The notes under the pieces are model-generated. The model ran no database searches. It was not told where the DNA came from and saw only the letters and a program-made list of their open reading frames with translations. A stretch of 64,000 nucleotides of DNA, taken from the NCBI GenBank assembly GCA_021234155.1, contig JAJEKV010000009.1, forward strand, positions 10,236,546 through 10,300,545, in the 5' to 3' direction. The DNA comes from Isoetes taiwanensis (taxonomy: Eukaryota; Streptophyta; Lycopodiopsida; Isoetales; Isoetaceae). Position numbers and translations under genes: made by a program. Below, piece after piece: positions 9,993 through 20,140 of the stretch. The stretch's first letter is position 1. Each line of letters begins with the position of its first letter.

Positions 9993-10114
9993 ATGGTGGG
10001 GCCCACTATCAAATTAACATGTAACATGCTAAATCTACTAATTCTTAGCTTAAATTTAGAATTATCAAGATATTTTCTTGTAGTTTACAACTTTTTTTTT
10101 GGTGTCAAAGTTGA

Positions 10115-10182
10115 ATGTCTGCGACGTTGCGCCCGGCCGATTTCTAAAATGTAGAAATCATTCTCGGCGCCGACGTGTGAGA
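10115..10182. repeat. double inverted-repeat element, copy 4
   Basis: The inner arms GATTTCTA/TAGAAATC (10139-10159) are perfect and the right outer arm GTGTGAGAC is kept. The left arm is degenerate (ATGTCTGCGAC). Confidence 0.75.
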
Positions 10183-10379
10183 CCACCCTACTTTTTGGGA
10201 TGTTGGCTCATCAATTTTAGTCTTTTTTTTTACGTTTCTATTCTTTTTAACTGTTACTAGCTTAGCATAAACTACAAAAATGAGAAAAATTTTCTCATTT
10301 TTCGAGGTTTGAGGATCCTATCAAGTTAGTGCTCTTTGGGAACATGGCCGGTGCTTTGCTCTTGGTCTCCAAGAACATA

Positions 10380-10391
10380 GCTCTGATACCA
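10380..10391 (-). other. primer binding site, initiator methionine tRNA
   Basis: The minus strand reads TGGTATCAGAGC, complementary to the 3' end of plant initiator tRNA-Met. It lies 3 nt inside the 5' LTR, where minus-strand DNA synthesis starts. Confidence 0.95.
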
Positions 10392-11771
10392 CTTTGTGGC
10401 GTCCCCTACTGCGATCACGGTGCCCTCTCACCGTATACAAACAGGAGTTCATCCCCATACCAGCTCCATGCTAATACGGGGCCCTCCACATGACACTGCA
10501 ACCGTGGCGGGTTCCAAAGTGGGAAGAGTGGAAGGGTCATTGCACCCGCCTCCCTCGGGGCCTACCTAGTCATGGAAGCGTAAACATACATGTCGATGCA
10601 CATACATCAACATCATATGACCATCACGAAGGATGGCCCTCCACATATCTGCATAGACAAAGATCAAAGACATCACATAGGGAATCCTACCCAAGGCTCG
10701 GACTCAAAGGGATGACCGGCGGCTTGGGTCTCCGAGTTCATTGCGCATGCCAAATTCATGGCAATGGATTTGGCTGGCATAAGAACATGGCTTAGGGTTG
10801 TCCACTCCATCCGCCCCTCCCGTACACTTTGCGAGATAGGTTGAAGAACTTGGGGTTGGACCGTAGCTGCGGGATCATAGCCAAAGGGGCTATAGCCGGT
10901 TACATCTCCCCTGACCCGATGAGGCGGTAGGGGAGGTCTCTCTCCCACCGGATGATCAATGCCATAGCAAGCGGAGACTAGAGGACACCAACCGTCCGCA
11001 TTTTCGACTTTAACCCACTTGAAGGGAACTACCACCCGCGACCAGGTCCCACCCCCGGCACCACAACCAGCCGCACACGGGGCCTCGGGCTGAAACCCCC
11101 GGTGGCACCGTCGCCGAGCACGGCTTCTTATCCCCAACGGTGTCGAACTCATACTCGAGGGTGCACGCGGTCCACGAGTATTAAGCGCTAGTCCGCGGTG
11201 CTCTCCTGTAGACTTTACATCCCAGAGAGAGCAACCGCTATGGACACACCACCCTTATCAACCGGTCGACCCTAAGAACACAACACACAAAGGCTATTGT
11301 GCGCAGGGCCGCATCTATAGTGTGCTAGAGAGGCTAATCTAGGAGCATCTACTACCAAGCTTTAGGTCTCTACCCCCCTTCCCAATACAAGGAGTTCACA
11401 GAGATACATCATCCATATACATCACAGAAGAACTAAAGAACAAGATCTAATCTATATCATAGAGTTAGGTTCTTTAGTTAGAATCTGCTATCTAGAGTTC
11501 TAGAGGGCTGCTATGGGCAATCTAATAGGCTAAACCTACTGATTCAATGCCTAAAATAGGGTTTAGACTATCTAATTGGCCAAATACCTGATCCTTGAGG
11601 GGCTCCTCCCCGACCTGAGCTCGACCATCCTGCTGAAACGCTCGAATCTCGAGAAACTAAGGATGTAATTCTCCCAAGCAGAGTCTGGGATGCGGTTTTG
11701 GCTGTTGAGGCAGCCAAAACAGAGTTCTGAAACCCTAAAATCGAAAATTAGGTTAGTTAGGGTTTCCTACC

Positions 11772-11779
11772 CTATATAG
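11772..11779 (-). promoter_or_regulatory. LTR TATA-like box
   Basis: Minus strand CTATATAG, placed so that transcription would start near 11740 and include most of the LTR as R/U5. Confidence 0.45.
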
Positions 11780-11847
11780 ACAAGGGGGGTGGCTAGGGTT
11801 TCCAATTATCCCCTTTTGGCATGTGGGATAATTGGTAATGGGCCCAC

Positions 11848-12070
11848 TTGCCTTTAAGGGCTAGGTGGCCAAATGTGCCCACATGGAAATGTGTGCACCC
11901 AAATGTGCTCACATGGAAATGTGTGCACATTAATGAATGTGTACATTGGAAAATGTGCACATTACTTGCACCTATGGGTATGGCCCACTTGGCATCAAGT
12001 GGCCACATGGAAATGTGTGCCCACATTAATGTGTACATTGGAAAATGTGCACATTAATACTAATGCACAT
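11848..12070. repeat. short repeats in the LTR U3 region
   Basis: Repeated and partly inverted copies of ACATGGAAATGTGTGC, TGTACATTGGAAAATGTGCA and similar words. The same array is at 28-250 in the 3' LTR. Confidence 0.75.
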
Positions 12071-12205
12071 TCTTAGCAAGTTGCCCCCTAGGGCTACCCA
12101 CTTGGCTATACGTTGGCGTACACGTCAATCGGGTGGCGGTAATGCGGCGTGGCGTGGCGATTACAATATACGCCCCGAGCGATATCTTTGTCTTTGGACG
12201 TCACA

Positions 12206-12613
12206 CATGTTGTATCCGTAACCTAAAATTTAAGCTCACTCTTCTTACCTATAATTTTAATTTGTTACAATTTTTATAGATGAATCTTCCAAACCACCAG
12301 ACCTTCATGTGTTACGATCATTAGCATCAACTTCAAATGTTAAATTACATATCCTCTTTGCCTACAAAATGTTATGTTATGTCATGTAGTAAGCCATCAT
12401 CATCATAATTTTATTTCTTTTCCAATCGAACGTTTGTATACTAGAAAGCTCATTCTAGAAAGTTCTAAATAAGCCTATGATTTCATGGATTCCTATCATG
12501 TGCTTATGCCCCACAACCGATATTCACAGCCTAACGGCCTCTGCTTTTACTTTACTTTTACTTTTACTTTGCATCGAAGGCTATGCCCGGCAACGCCGGG
12601 CATCCGTCACTAG
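12206..12613. other. unique spacer
   Basis: AT-rich DNA between the LTR and the tandem array. No gene or repeat recognised apart from a short TTTAC run near 12550. Confidence 0.5.
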
Positions 12614-13104
12614 TCTTGTTAATTTGGAATTTTCCGGTTTGGCTAAAAATATTTTTGGAATTTTTCTTATGTCGATTTCCTAAGATTATAAGGGTTCTGG
12701 CCGCCGAAAAAGCTTTCCGATTATCCAAATATCATAGAATTTTTCTATATGATTTTCGCTTCTTGGATTTCTATCCTTAATCCCCGGCAGGCATGCATGC
12801 ATCTCGGTGGCACCTATGAGGATATATTCGAAGGGATTTTGTTAGCGTGGGCAAGGAGCACATGAAGAATTTTTTTTTATACACGGGGAGTTTTTTGTTC
12901 TTTTCTTTTGGCGATCAAGGCTTCCATGTTGACCGGATGCAAGACATTGAGAGCATGTCTAGAAGTGAGGCTATCATATTTTGGCATTACAAGCCATTAC
13001 TCCAGAAGCTTAGATGCTTACTGGGCAAGCCAGTTACAAAGTATGCATCAGACAAAACCTATCTTTAATAGAGGTATGTTTCAGCATTTGTGCTAGCAGA
13101 GCTT

Positions 13105-13475
13105 TAGAGTACTCTTAAGATCCTTTTAAGCTTAGAATGCCAACAAATAACGGTGGGCCATTTTCATGCAAGACCGGAAGTCGAAAGAAATAGCAAAATT
13201 GTTTTTTTTTTAATTTCAAGCTTGAAACCATTTTTATTTGTTCTTTGTCCTTATCCTGCTTTTGTTTCTATTTGAAGGTCCAAAGAGCTCATTAATAAGG
13301 TGGCCATAAAATGTTAAGATCTTTTTAAGCTTAGAATACCAACAAATAACGGTGGGCCATTTTCATGCAAGATTGAAGTGCAGCAAATAGCAAAACTATT
13401 TTTTTTTTTTAATTTCAGGCTTGAAACCATTTTTATTTGTTCTTTGTCCTTATTTATTTTGTTTCTGTTTGATAC
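13105..13475. repeat. internal tandem duplication of about 210 bp
   Basis: The block from CTTTTTAAGCTTAGAAT through CTTGAAACCATTTTTATTTG occurs twice in succession. Its poly-T run varies in length. The same pair is present in copies 2 (about 20845-21200) and 3 (about 29050-29400). Confidence 0.75.
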
Positions 13476-14536
13476 AATAACAATATCTGAAACATACTGC
13501 ATGGACTATATCAGATAAAATAGAATTAATGTCGCATTAGTTCTAAGCATGAAGGCACCAATGTCCAAGGTTCTCTTCAATATCTAAGCTCTTGACTTGG
13601 TTACTTCCTCCACAGATGCATTTGAAGCGCTTGGTTCAATAAAAACAGTCAATTGTCAATGCATGTGTAAAAGCAGAATGGACACTGGAGCTTAGCATTA
13701 TCCCAGCATTATCCAGTACCTAAAATCTGGTGCATATGCTCGGTAGACATTTGGTCGCTTATTTCAGCCAATATCTGATTGCTTTTTAGAATGCTCAAGA
13801 AGTTTTGATTGTATGCTGATAACAGGCTGTAATTTATATTTGAAGATGTGGTCTGATATTTGCATGCTTTCCTCTTTACATACACTTTTGTATATTTTCT
13901 TTATGCATGCTTTTGTATAGGTGTTTGCTAACATCCTATCATTTATTTATGCAAGTTGTGCCTTTGCTTACAAATAATGCATGTCACAAGCCATCTCCAG
14001 CAATACAGTTACTGTCCAAGATTATTTTTTAGAAGTCGAGTGACAGTGGTCTCCTCACCGTAAGAATGGCATCTGCAAACTAGGTGAGTAATGTCATTAT
14101 TTCCTTCAGTCCCTCATAATAGAGATGCAAGAAGGAAAATGCAACGCATGCCAACTCTACTTTTGATTAGCAATGTTCAGGTATATTCTAAGAAGACTAG
14201 ACTTGCTCCAACTAGAATCAGATTTGCACATGAAGTTTCTATGCATTTTATATGATACAAAAGATGCTCAAGCGAGTGCTGGCTTACGAGCAACTGAACC
14301 TATATGATTGAGGATACTCTGGACATTGAATGCAGTGGTTTCATGATCCACACCAGTTTTCCACCAGCTAATATCTACATCTATGTTGGCTTTCCTTTTG
14401 AATAAAGTTGTTTGATTTAGGTCTCATGTCTATAGATATTGAAGCGGCTACTTTCAAACCTTGAATGTCTTATGGTCTCATAGAAGCAAATGGACTCCAT
14501 GACCAGGTTAGATAGTGCAGTGGTCAGAACCATGCC

Positions 14537-14664
14537 AAGCATTATGGGGAAATATAAGTGAGAAGCTTTAGGTGAAGGAAAGAGGGAGGAATCATATACA
14601 AGCATTATGGAGAAATATAAGTGAGAAGCTTTAGGTGAAGGAAAGAGGGAGGAATCATATACAA
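14537..14664. repeat. 62 bp tandem duplication
   Basis: AAGCATTATGG through AGGAATCATATACA is repeated directly. It is conserved in copies 2 (about 23307-23434) and 3 (about 31516-31643). Confidence 0.8.
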
Positions 14665-14878
14665 ACAAATTGACTCCATAACAAGGCTAGGCAGTGCAGT
14701 TGTTAGAACCATGCCAGCATCATCAATAATCAGAGGTGAGAAGCTTTTAGGTAAAGGAAAGAGTGAGGTTTTCTAGATCTATGCTTTTCCAAATTGTCAT
14801 GGATTGTTTGGAGGCTGTTTATTAGAGCAAGGAAGTCAGGCATGTCATCAATAAATGGTTGCTACCAAAGCCAAGCCC

Positions 14879-15433
14879 CATTAGAGGAAATTTGAGATCT
14901 CATTTCATCCCCATAAGAATCCTCCAATGGAATGGCTACCCTCTATAAACTGCAATTAATGCAGCACCAACAACTTCATTGCTGTTGTTTTTCCCCCATA
15001 ACTTTTGATCCACTTGTCAAAATGTTGCGGCGTTTGTTGCATTAGATGCGGAATGAACAGATCTTTCCAATGATATATGGTTATGATGTATTTCAATATG
15101 ATCATATCCGTTAACCTTAAAAAAATATGATTTTTTGCTTATTTCTTATATATTTATATCGTAAAAGATGTATGAATGGGTTATCACTAGATAGATCTTG
15201 TGAAGACGAACCCATTCCTACAAAAAGTTTTTGAATCGGAGTTCTGGATCAAAAGTTATAATGAAAAAATGATACCACAGAAGTTAGTTGCAGCTGCATT
15301 AATTACAGGCTGCCACATAATACTGGAATGAGATATACTGGAGCTCTTCTCTTATTGGACAATTTAAAAAGCTGACATGGCATTTTAAGCATCCCTTAAT
15401 GGGACAAAATGTGATCTCATTTTTCCTCTAATG
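14879..15433. mobile_element. 555 bp MITE, only in unit copy 1
   Basis: The ends form terminal inverted repeats: CATTAGAGGAAA...TGAGATCTCATTT at the left, and ATCTCATTTTTCCTCTAATG at the right. Copies 2 and 3 show the empty site AAGCCC|TTTCAAAG at the matching positions. No target-site duplication is evident beside it, so the superfamily is not assigned. It has no coding capacity. Confidence 0.75.
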
Positions 15434-15904
15434 TTTCAAAGATTTGCCATGTATCGTAATGTTTTTGCATTTTGTCTTTCTCCAGCAGAACTGCACCTTA
15501 TGTTCCTCCTGTTTGTTTATCATGTTGGAATGTAGTAAAGCATAAATTGACAAGTTACATTTTATCTGTTCTCCAGGCTTCCATATTATTTACTCTCCCA
15601 CTCCGTAAAACTAGACAACACATAGGTATGGAAAGATGGCGCGCGTATGGAGACATCAAGGAGCAACATGTTAATTGAGGGCAAGATGAGCAACATGCTA
15701 TCTTGACTGATTAAAAAAAGTCACATTTCATCAGTAGCAGGCCCCCTTTGGATGTCTTTGTTGCTCTTATCTCTAGCTTCCTAGAAGTGCATTTCAACCA
15801 AAGGCATTAATAACTAGAGGTCAAAACAGCAGTGGTCATGGCCACCACATGATTCTGTGCATCTAATTGATTTGGAAGAACAATCTCTTCTTTGATCATG
15901 TATA

Positions 15905-16190
15905 TTACCAAAAAATGCAATCAATTGAATTGGAAAAGCACGTCTTTTGTCCTATATGTTGTAAAAAATGCCATGCTAAAGAGATTGCTATAGCCTGTAA
16001 ATGCGATGGCGCAATTAATTGAATGGGAGAAGCACTTTTTTTGTCCTATATGTTATAAAAAATTTCATGGTGAAGAGATTGCTACAACCTATAAATGCCA
16101 TGGCGCAACTAATTGAATGGGAGAAGCATTTCTTTTGTCCTATATATTATCAAAAATGCCATGGTGAGTAGATTGTTATAGCCTATGTTA
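15905..16190. repeat. about 113 bp repeat, near three copies
   Basis: Units contain GGCGCAAYTAATTGAATGGG, AGAAGCA, TTTTGTCCTATATRTTAT and AATGCCATGGTGA. They are conserved in copies 2 (about 24120-24400) and 3 (about 32330-32610). Confidence 0.75.
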
Positions 16191-16567
16191 AGAGCACCCA
16201 CTTGACATGCTTACTGTTGTGAAATTCAAATCCATGTTGAAGCAAATGCAATGCTCTGCCTAAGATGCAGTTGAGATGGTGCAGCCAATGTGATACACTA
16301 CCCAAAAAGATACAATTAATGTACTCCATTTGCAGGCCTGGCCTGATTCTACATAACTCCTCTGCTGCAATCTAATATATCAAATTGGTTAGATTGGATA
16401 GGATAAGAACTCATCATTTGGGAATGCTCATAAATCAATGCTTTCCGCGAAGAAGAGTCACTTTTAATGGTAGAAGCTGGTGCGCGCATTATTGTTGCAC
16501 ATATACATATGTGCCTTAATATGTAAGCTCTGAATTCTCATTTAGATTCATGGGTCTGTTTTTGCAG

Positions 16568-16692
16568 CACAGATTTGTGTTTATGGTGATAATGATATTC
16601 TAGAATATTATCTGTCTTGCAGCCTTGGTGTCTGTGTGCAAGCAGAAGTTTTCAATTTTGTAGCAAACACTTCAGTTGTGCAAGACGTAGAG
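16568..16692 (+). CDS. candidate internal exon, unknown protein (unit copy 1)
   Basis: A 125 nt open stretch lies between a good acceptor (TTTTTGCAG) and a GTATGA donor. In one frame it reads QICVYGDNDILEYYLSCSLG and then VCVQAEVFNFVANTSVVQDV. It is unchanged in the other two tandem copies (24779-24903 and 32989-33113), although nearby sequence shows differences. I do not recognise the family, and no partner exons could be assembled with confidence. It could be an exon of an old gene or chance, since the units are nearly identical throughout. Confidence 0.3.
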
Positions 16693-17182
16693 GTATGATT
16701 TTTTTAATTAAGATAGTTAAAACAGTTTCACAGGGAATGGCACAATGTTAGAACGCCTTCATTGAAATTTTTCCTGAAGACTGATTTGACCCTAACATTC
16801 TATTTTATAAAATTATTTCCTGATAACATGTAGCAGATTGACACTATTGCAAGAGTGCACATATATTTTTTGGCAGGCACACACCCGAGAAACTAAAGTG
16901 ATCTGGAACTGAGGTATAAATGTATACCATCCGAGTATTCAACATCATATATTCTACGACACCATGGCTGGTATTTCATTATAAGTAGTATATGATAGAG
17001 CATTTAAGCTACTTGATGAGTGATTGGAAGATTGAGCACAATGAATGCAATGTATAGTGACAGTTAATGCCTTTTTAAAAGCGCCAATGGCCGATAGATT
17101 CCAGGGCTTAATATTTTGTGATTTGGCCAAGAGAATCACATCCATTTGGAAAGAAATTTGTCGGGAATATTTTGATTTGTTA

Positions 17183-17365
17183 TACTTGGAGCAAGCCGGA
17201 CTTTGTCTTACTTCCCTTGGTGTTGGATCGTTATACTTGGAGCAAGCCGGACTTTGTCTTACTTCCCTTGGTGTTACTGAATAGCAAGTTGGATCGAGGT
17301 TAAGTCATAAGAGACTTTGTCTTAGTTCCCTTGGTGTTACTGAATAGCAAGTTGGATCAGGTTAA
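17183..17365. repeat. 45-60 bp direct repeats
   Basis: TTATACTTGGAGCAAGCC..GACTTTGTCTTACTTCCCTTGGTGTT is repeated twice and then in shorter form. It is also present in copies 2 (25388-25565) and 3 (33597-33785) with different numbers of pieces. Confidence 0.7.
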
Positions 17366-17729
17366 GTCCAAAACAGAACCATAAGAGAAGTATGGCCACA
17401 TCCAAAAGGACAACGGAAATAGTGAATAACTTCGCCACCGAACCTATGAATCCTCTCTTCACCTTTCCCCAAGACCTTTCACTAAACGTGGCTTGGCATA
17501 TAAGGCTCGCCTTATATGGCTATCTTCCCCTTTCTATCCTCTATGGGCTGCTTCCAAGAAGGCCTCCCCCAAGCATCTCCTACAATTCCAAGTCATATGT
17601 TCCAGTTTAATACCCCATATCTAAGGAGATGTTGGCAATAGCATGGTTTTATCAGGTTTAGGAGAAGATGTTACGCAAATAGCCCGATGATGGAACCTTT
17701 GAAAAATGGAAGCCTACATTTTGTTACCC

Positions 17730-17880
17730 AAAGTAAGTATAAGATGTTGAAGTGTAAATATAAGATGTTGTAAATGTTCGGATCTTTGGAACCTGAAGAG
17801 GAGTCGTAAATGTTCGAATCTTTGGAACTGTTGAAGAGGAGTTGTAAATGTTTTGATGCTGGAACTGTTAATGTTTTAAC
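17730..17880. repeat. about 42 bp tandem repeats (GTTGTAAATGTTC)
   Basis: Units carry GAAGAGGAGTTGTAAATGTT and GATGCTGGAACTGTT. The array is conserved in copies 2 and 3. Confidence 0.7.
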
Positions 17881-18556
17881 AGTTCCATAGCTGCAGCATC
17901 CTACAGGATAAATCATGGAGATTTTCTTGCACTACGAATATGGATACGCCCATGGCTATTATACATACTTTGTGCACTATTCATAAAAGAAACTAAATGA
18001 AGCTCCAGGTGCATGATTCGTGTTTCTCAGGTGGTTTATCTTTATACCATTTCGTGTATTCTCTAGCCTCAGACCTGGTGCTTGATGCTTACGTTTACTC
18101 TAGAATCCAGCTTGCCATTTTGTTCGACTTGCTATTTCTTTAATTTATGCTAGATTGTTTGATGTCTTAGCAGCCTTTCAACATTACCCTTTGCAAATGC
18201 TTAGTTCTTAAAGTCTGCATTTCCTTAGTTATCAATTTGCCTCTTTATTTATTTTATTGGCTGCACATGAAAATGTCTATGGAGATGTGTTGTATAATGA
18301 CCTTATTGGCTAAGATATATATTGTAGGAAGCGGCTCAAATTTACTTTTAACATGAAAGGAAATAGTTTGTGCACCATACTGATATAATTGAATGGAATA
18401 CTACATGGAATATACTGCAGGTATATATTGTAAGGAATTAGCTATATATATGCACCTGGTTCTAATTTGCTTCTAAGTGTTAAAAAGTTATTTGTTTAAC
18501 AAGAACAATTTTTTCAAATTAAGAAATATGAATCGTAAATTACCGCTGGCAAAATC

Positions 18557-18578
18557 ACATAGTATCTATACTATGTGG
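18557..18578. repeat. perfect short hairpin
   Basis: CACATAGTAT-CT-ATACTATGTG, a 10 bp stem. It is present in all three units (near 26759 and 34946). Confidence 0.6.
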
Positions 18579-18922
18579 CAGCTTAAATCTTACCATTAAC
18601 ATTCACTTGGATTAGTTGATTGACAATTTTTTGTTATAAAATGCCCTAGAAATTATTTATACATGAGATTTTGGTAGATGCACTAATGTGGTCCTATAAA
18701 ATGTTAAAAGTTTTACCCCATTCCAAAATATAAACTAATAACAGCAACGGAAATAAGTTCTTAAATATGGAGCATCATGTGGTAATTAGTAGAAATGGCG
18801 TTGACAGTTCTTAATTATGGAGCGTTACGTGGTGAATATTAGAAATGATGTAAATTCTTCCAACACTTGCAAACTTCTAAAGCATTTTCGCAATCTTCAT
18901 ATGTCAATCCATATGGTTAATC

Positions 18923-19204
18923 TTATGACATATCATTTTTAAATAACTTCACATACCACCCACCAACCCTCTGTAGTCGAATTCTTTTCCTGTATACATT
19001 TGTTATCTCAATAATGATGTTTGAAGGACTAGGAGATCTTACACTATTGTCATAATATTGACCATCATAACAAGTATGTTTCAAGACCCAAGGATGACAG
19101 AGAATCGCTCTATTGTCAATCTTCTTTGTGCCTATGTTACTAGATTTGTTTAGTTTTGGCAAAGATTCAATCGATATGTGGCTATGGGTCATCTCTGTCT
19201 CCAC
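18923..19204 (-). pseudogene. ORF downstream of the PPR fragment (possible E+ tail), copy 1
   Basis: A 93-residue minus-strand frame follows the PPR fragment. THSHISIESLPKLNK loosely recalls the E+ segment (H-P/S...I...L.KL) after PPR repeats. The rest, including CHPWVLKHTCYDGQYYDN, is not recognised and lacks a DYW ending. In copy 2 (27126-27323) a change near a CAG site shortens the frame. Probably decayed sequence. Confidence 0.3.
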
Positions 19205-19261
19205 CTTTATGGTACATTCACAATGGGCTTCCTTTCTACAAAGATGTAAAGATGTACCTCT

Positions 19262-19639
19262 TTAATAGTAGAATATAGCATTTTCCATCCTGTACAGATC
19301 CACATAGATATTTGACACAAGAATATACCCAATACCAAAGTGGGAGTCTAGACAAGTAAGTTGGCCAAAGCAATGCCTCCCTAATTGCACATTCCCATGC
19401 ATTTTTGAAGCAACAAATAAAGCCATCCATCCTGATATATTAGTTTGAATTGTGGACTCAAGTAAATATTTTGTCTCTTTGAACAATCCTGCACGAGCAA
19501 GGAGGTCAATATTGCAAGTACAGTGAGATATGCTAGGTATAATTTTATATTCACTCAGTAAATAAAAATACCATCCTTCATCTACTAGGCCAATAGGACT
19601 GCATGCAATAAATATATTGTTGAACGATGCTTCAACAGA
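19262..19639 (-). pseudogene. PLS-class PPR protein fragment (copy 1)
   Basis: The minus strand gives one continuous frame with the standard end of a plant PLS-type pentatricopeptide repeat protein. It reads FIACSPIGLVDEGW, then IIPSISHCTCNIDLLARAG, SGWMALFVASKMHGNVQLG and ILVSNIYVDLYRMENA. These match the last PPR repeats and the E motif of organelle RNA-editing factors. Only about 125 residues remain: there is no start, no upstream repeat array, and the frame ends after the E motif. It is a pseudogene fragment duplicated with the unit; copy 3 has lost it. Confidence 0.85.
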
Positions 19640-19831
19640 ATCGTGTTTGATTCAGAGTCGTGCTTGATTCATTGACTATCAAAGCAACTTTCATGATTAA
19701 CAAAAAAAATTTAATTTTTTTTTTCTCCAATACAGAACGCGGCCACGATAACATCATCTCTTCAATATCTTCATAAAAGCTTACTGCAACATCATCTCTT
19801 CAATACCTTTATAAAAGCTTAATGCACTATA

Positions 19832-20140
19832 ATGATGCAGGATAAAGGATATGTCCAGAATGATCAGCTGGGCAAAGAGTATGATTTGCTGTTGTGCAAA
19901 TCATGTTTTGATCAACTAGTAGGTGTGAAACCCTATCAATGCCGCCCAAAAATTTGCTGTTTTGACCTAGAAAAGTTAACCAAGTATGAGCACATCATAC
20001 ATCATCACAGAGATCCCGGAGAGAGCTTTTTCCAACGCAATAAAAAACACTCAAAACACAGTCCGTATTCAAAACTTATGATAAGAACCATATTATCATC
20101 AAATCTACACGGCATGCACTTTGCGAAAAGGCTAGATTGA
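19832..20140 (+). CDS. Cys/His-rich ORF, unknown (copy 1)
   Basis: The 102-residue frame follows a poly-T tract and ATACAG acceptor-like site. It has Cys22, Cys25 (CKSC), Cys37, Cys42-Cys43 and a His cluster (His54, His57-59), a spacing that could bind zinc. Copy 2 (28034-28342) is the same except near its C-terminus, where a small change replaces the last residues. It matches no classical zinc-finger spacing I know. It may be an exon or a chance ORF preserved by recent duplication. Confidence 0.35.
   Translation: MMQDKGYVQNDQLGKEYDLLLCKSCFDQLVGVKPYQCRPKICCFDLEKLTKYEHIIHHHRDPGESFFQRNKKHSKHSPYSKLMIRTILSSNLHGMHFAKRLD

Larger units (their letters stand above)
9856..10379 (-). other. leader/promoter region upstream of the H3-like gene
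   Basis: AT-rich region between the PBS and the H3-like TATA box with no coding frame. It contains inverted-repeat elements 3 and 4 and two poly-T runs. Confidence 0.5.
1..12205 (-). mobile_element. Ty3/gypsy chromovirus-type LTR retrotransposon with extra genes (3' LTR cut by window edge)
   Basis: On the minus strand the order is 5' LTR, PBS, auxiliary genes, gag, protease, RT, RNase H, integrase, chromodomain, PPT and partial 3' LTR. This is the Ty3/gypsy domain order (integrase last), and the chromodomain marks a chromovirus. The two LTRs share sequence over the 386 nt available. If the 3' LTR is full length, the element would be about 13.6 kb, long for a chromovirus because of about 4.3 kb between PBS and gag. 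Coding frames are shifted repeatedly. That is either decay or assembly error. The first 5 nt beyond the right end read CATGT, but the matching target-site duplication lies outside the window. Confidence 0.93.
10395..12205 (-). repeat. 5' LTR, complete, 1811 bp
   Basis: The LTR runs TGTGACGTCC...GGACGCCACA on the minus strand, with the usual TG...CA ends inside a short terminal inverted repeat. The PBS follows directly. U3 includes the ACATGGAAATGTG-type repeats, and a TATA-like CTATATAG lies at 11772-11779, about 430 nt in. The remaining 1.3 kb would be R/U5. No coding frame in it looks real. Confidence 0.93.

Noticed and set aside
10490-11152. ORFs of 101 and 159 residues inside the 5' LTR
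   Set aside because: They lie on opposite strands within an LTR whose ends, PBS and TATA are clear, and show no protein family.
12847-13096. 73- and 62-residue ORFs repeated in each tandem unit
   Set aside because: No domain, overlapping frames and no convincing start. Repetition follows from the triplication.
18923-19204. GUB_WAK-like wall-associated kinase domain (CHPWVLKHTC)
   Set aside because: The upstream frame is clearly a PPR E-motif fragment, and the Cys spacing does not continue as in WAK proteins.
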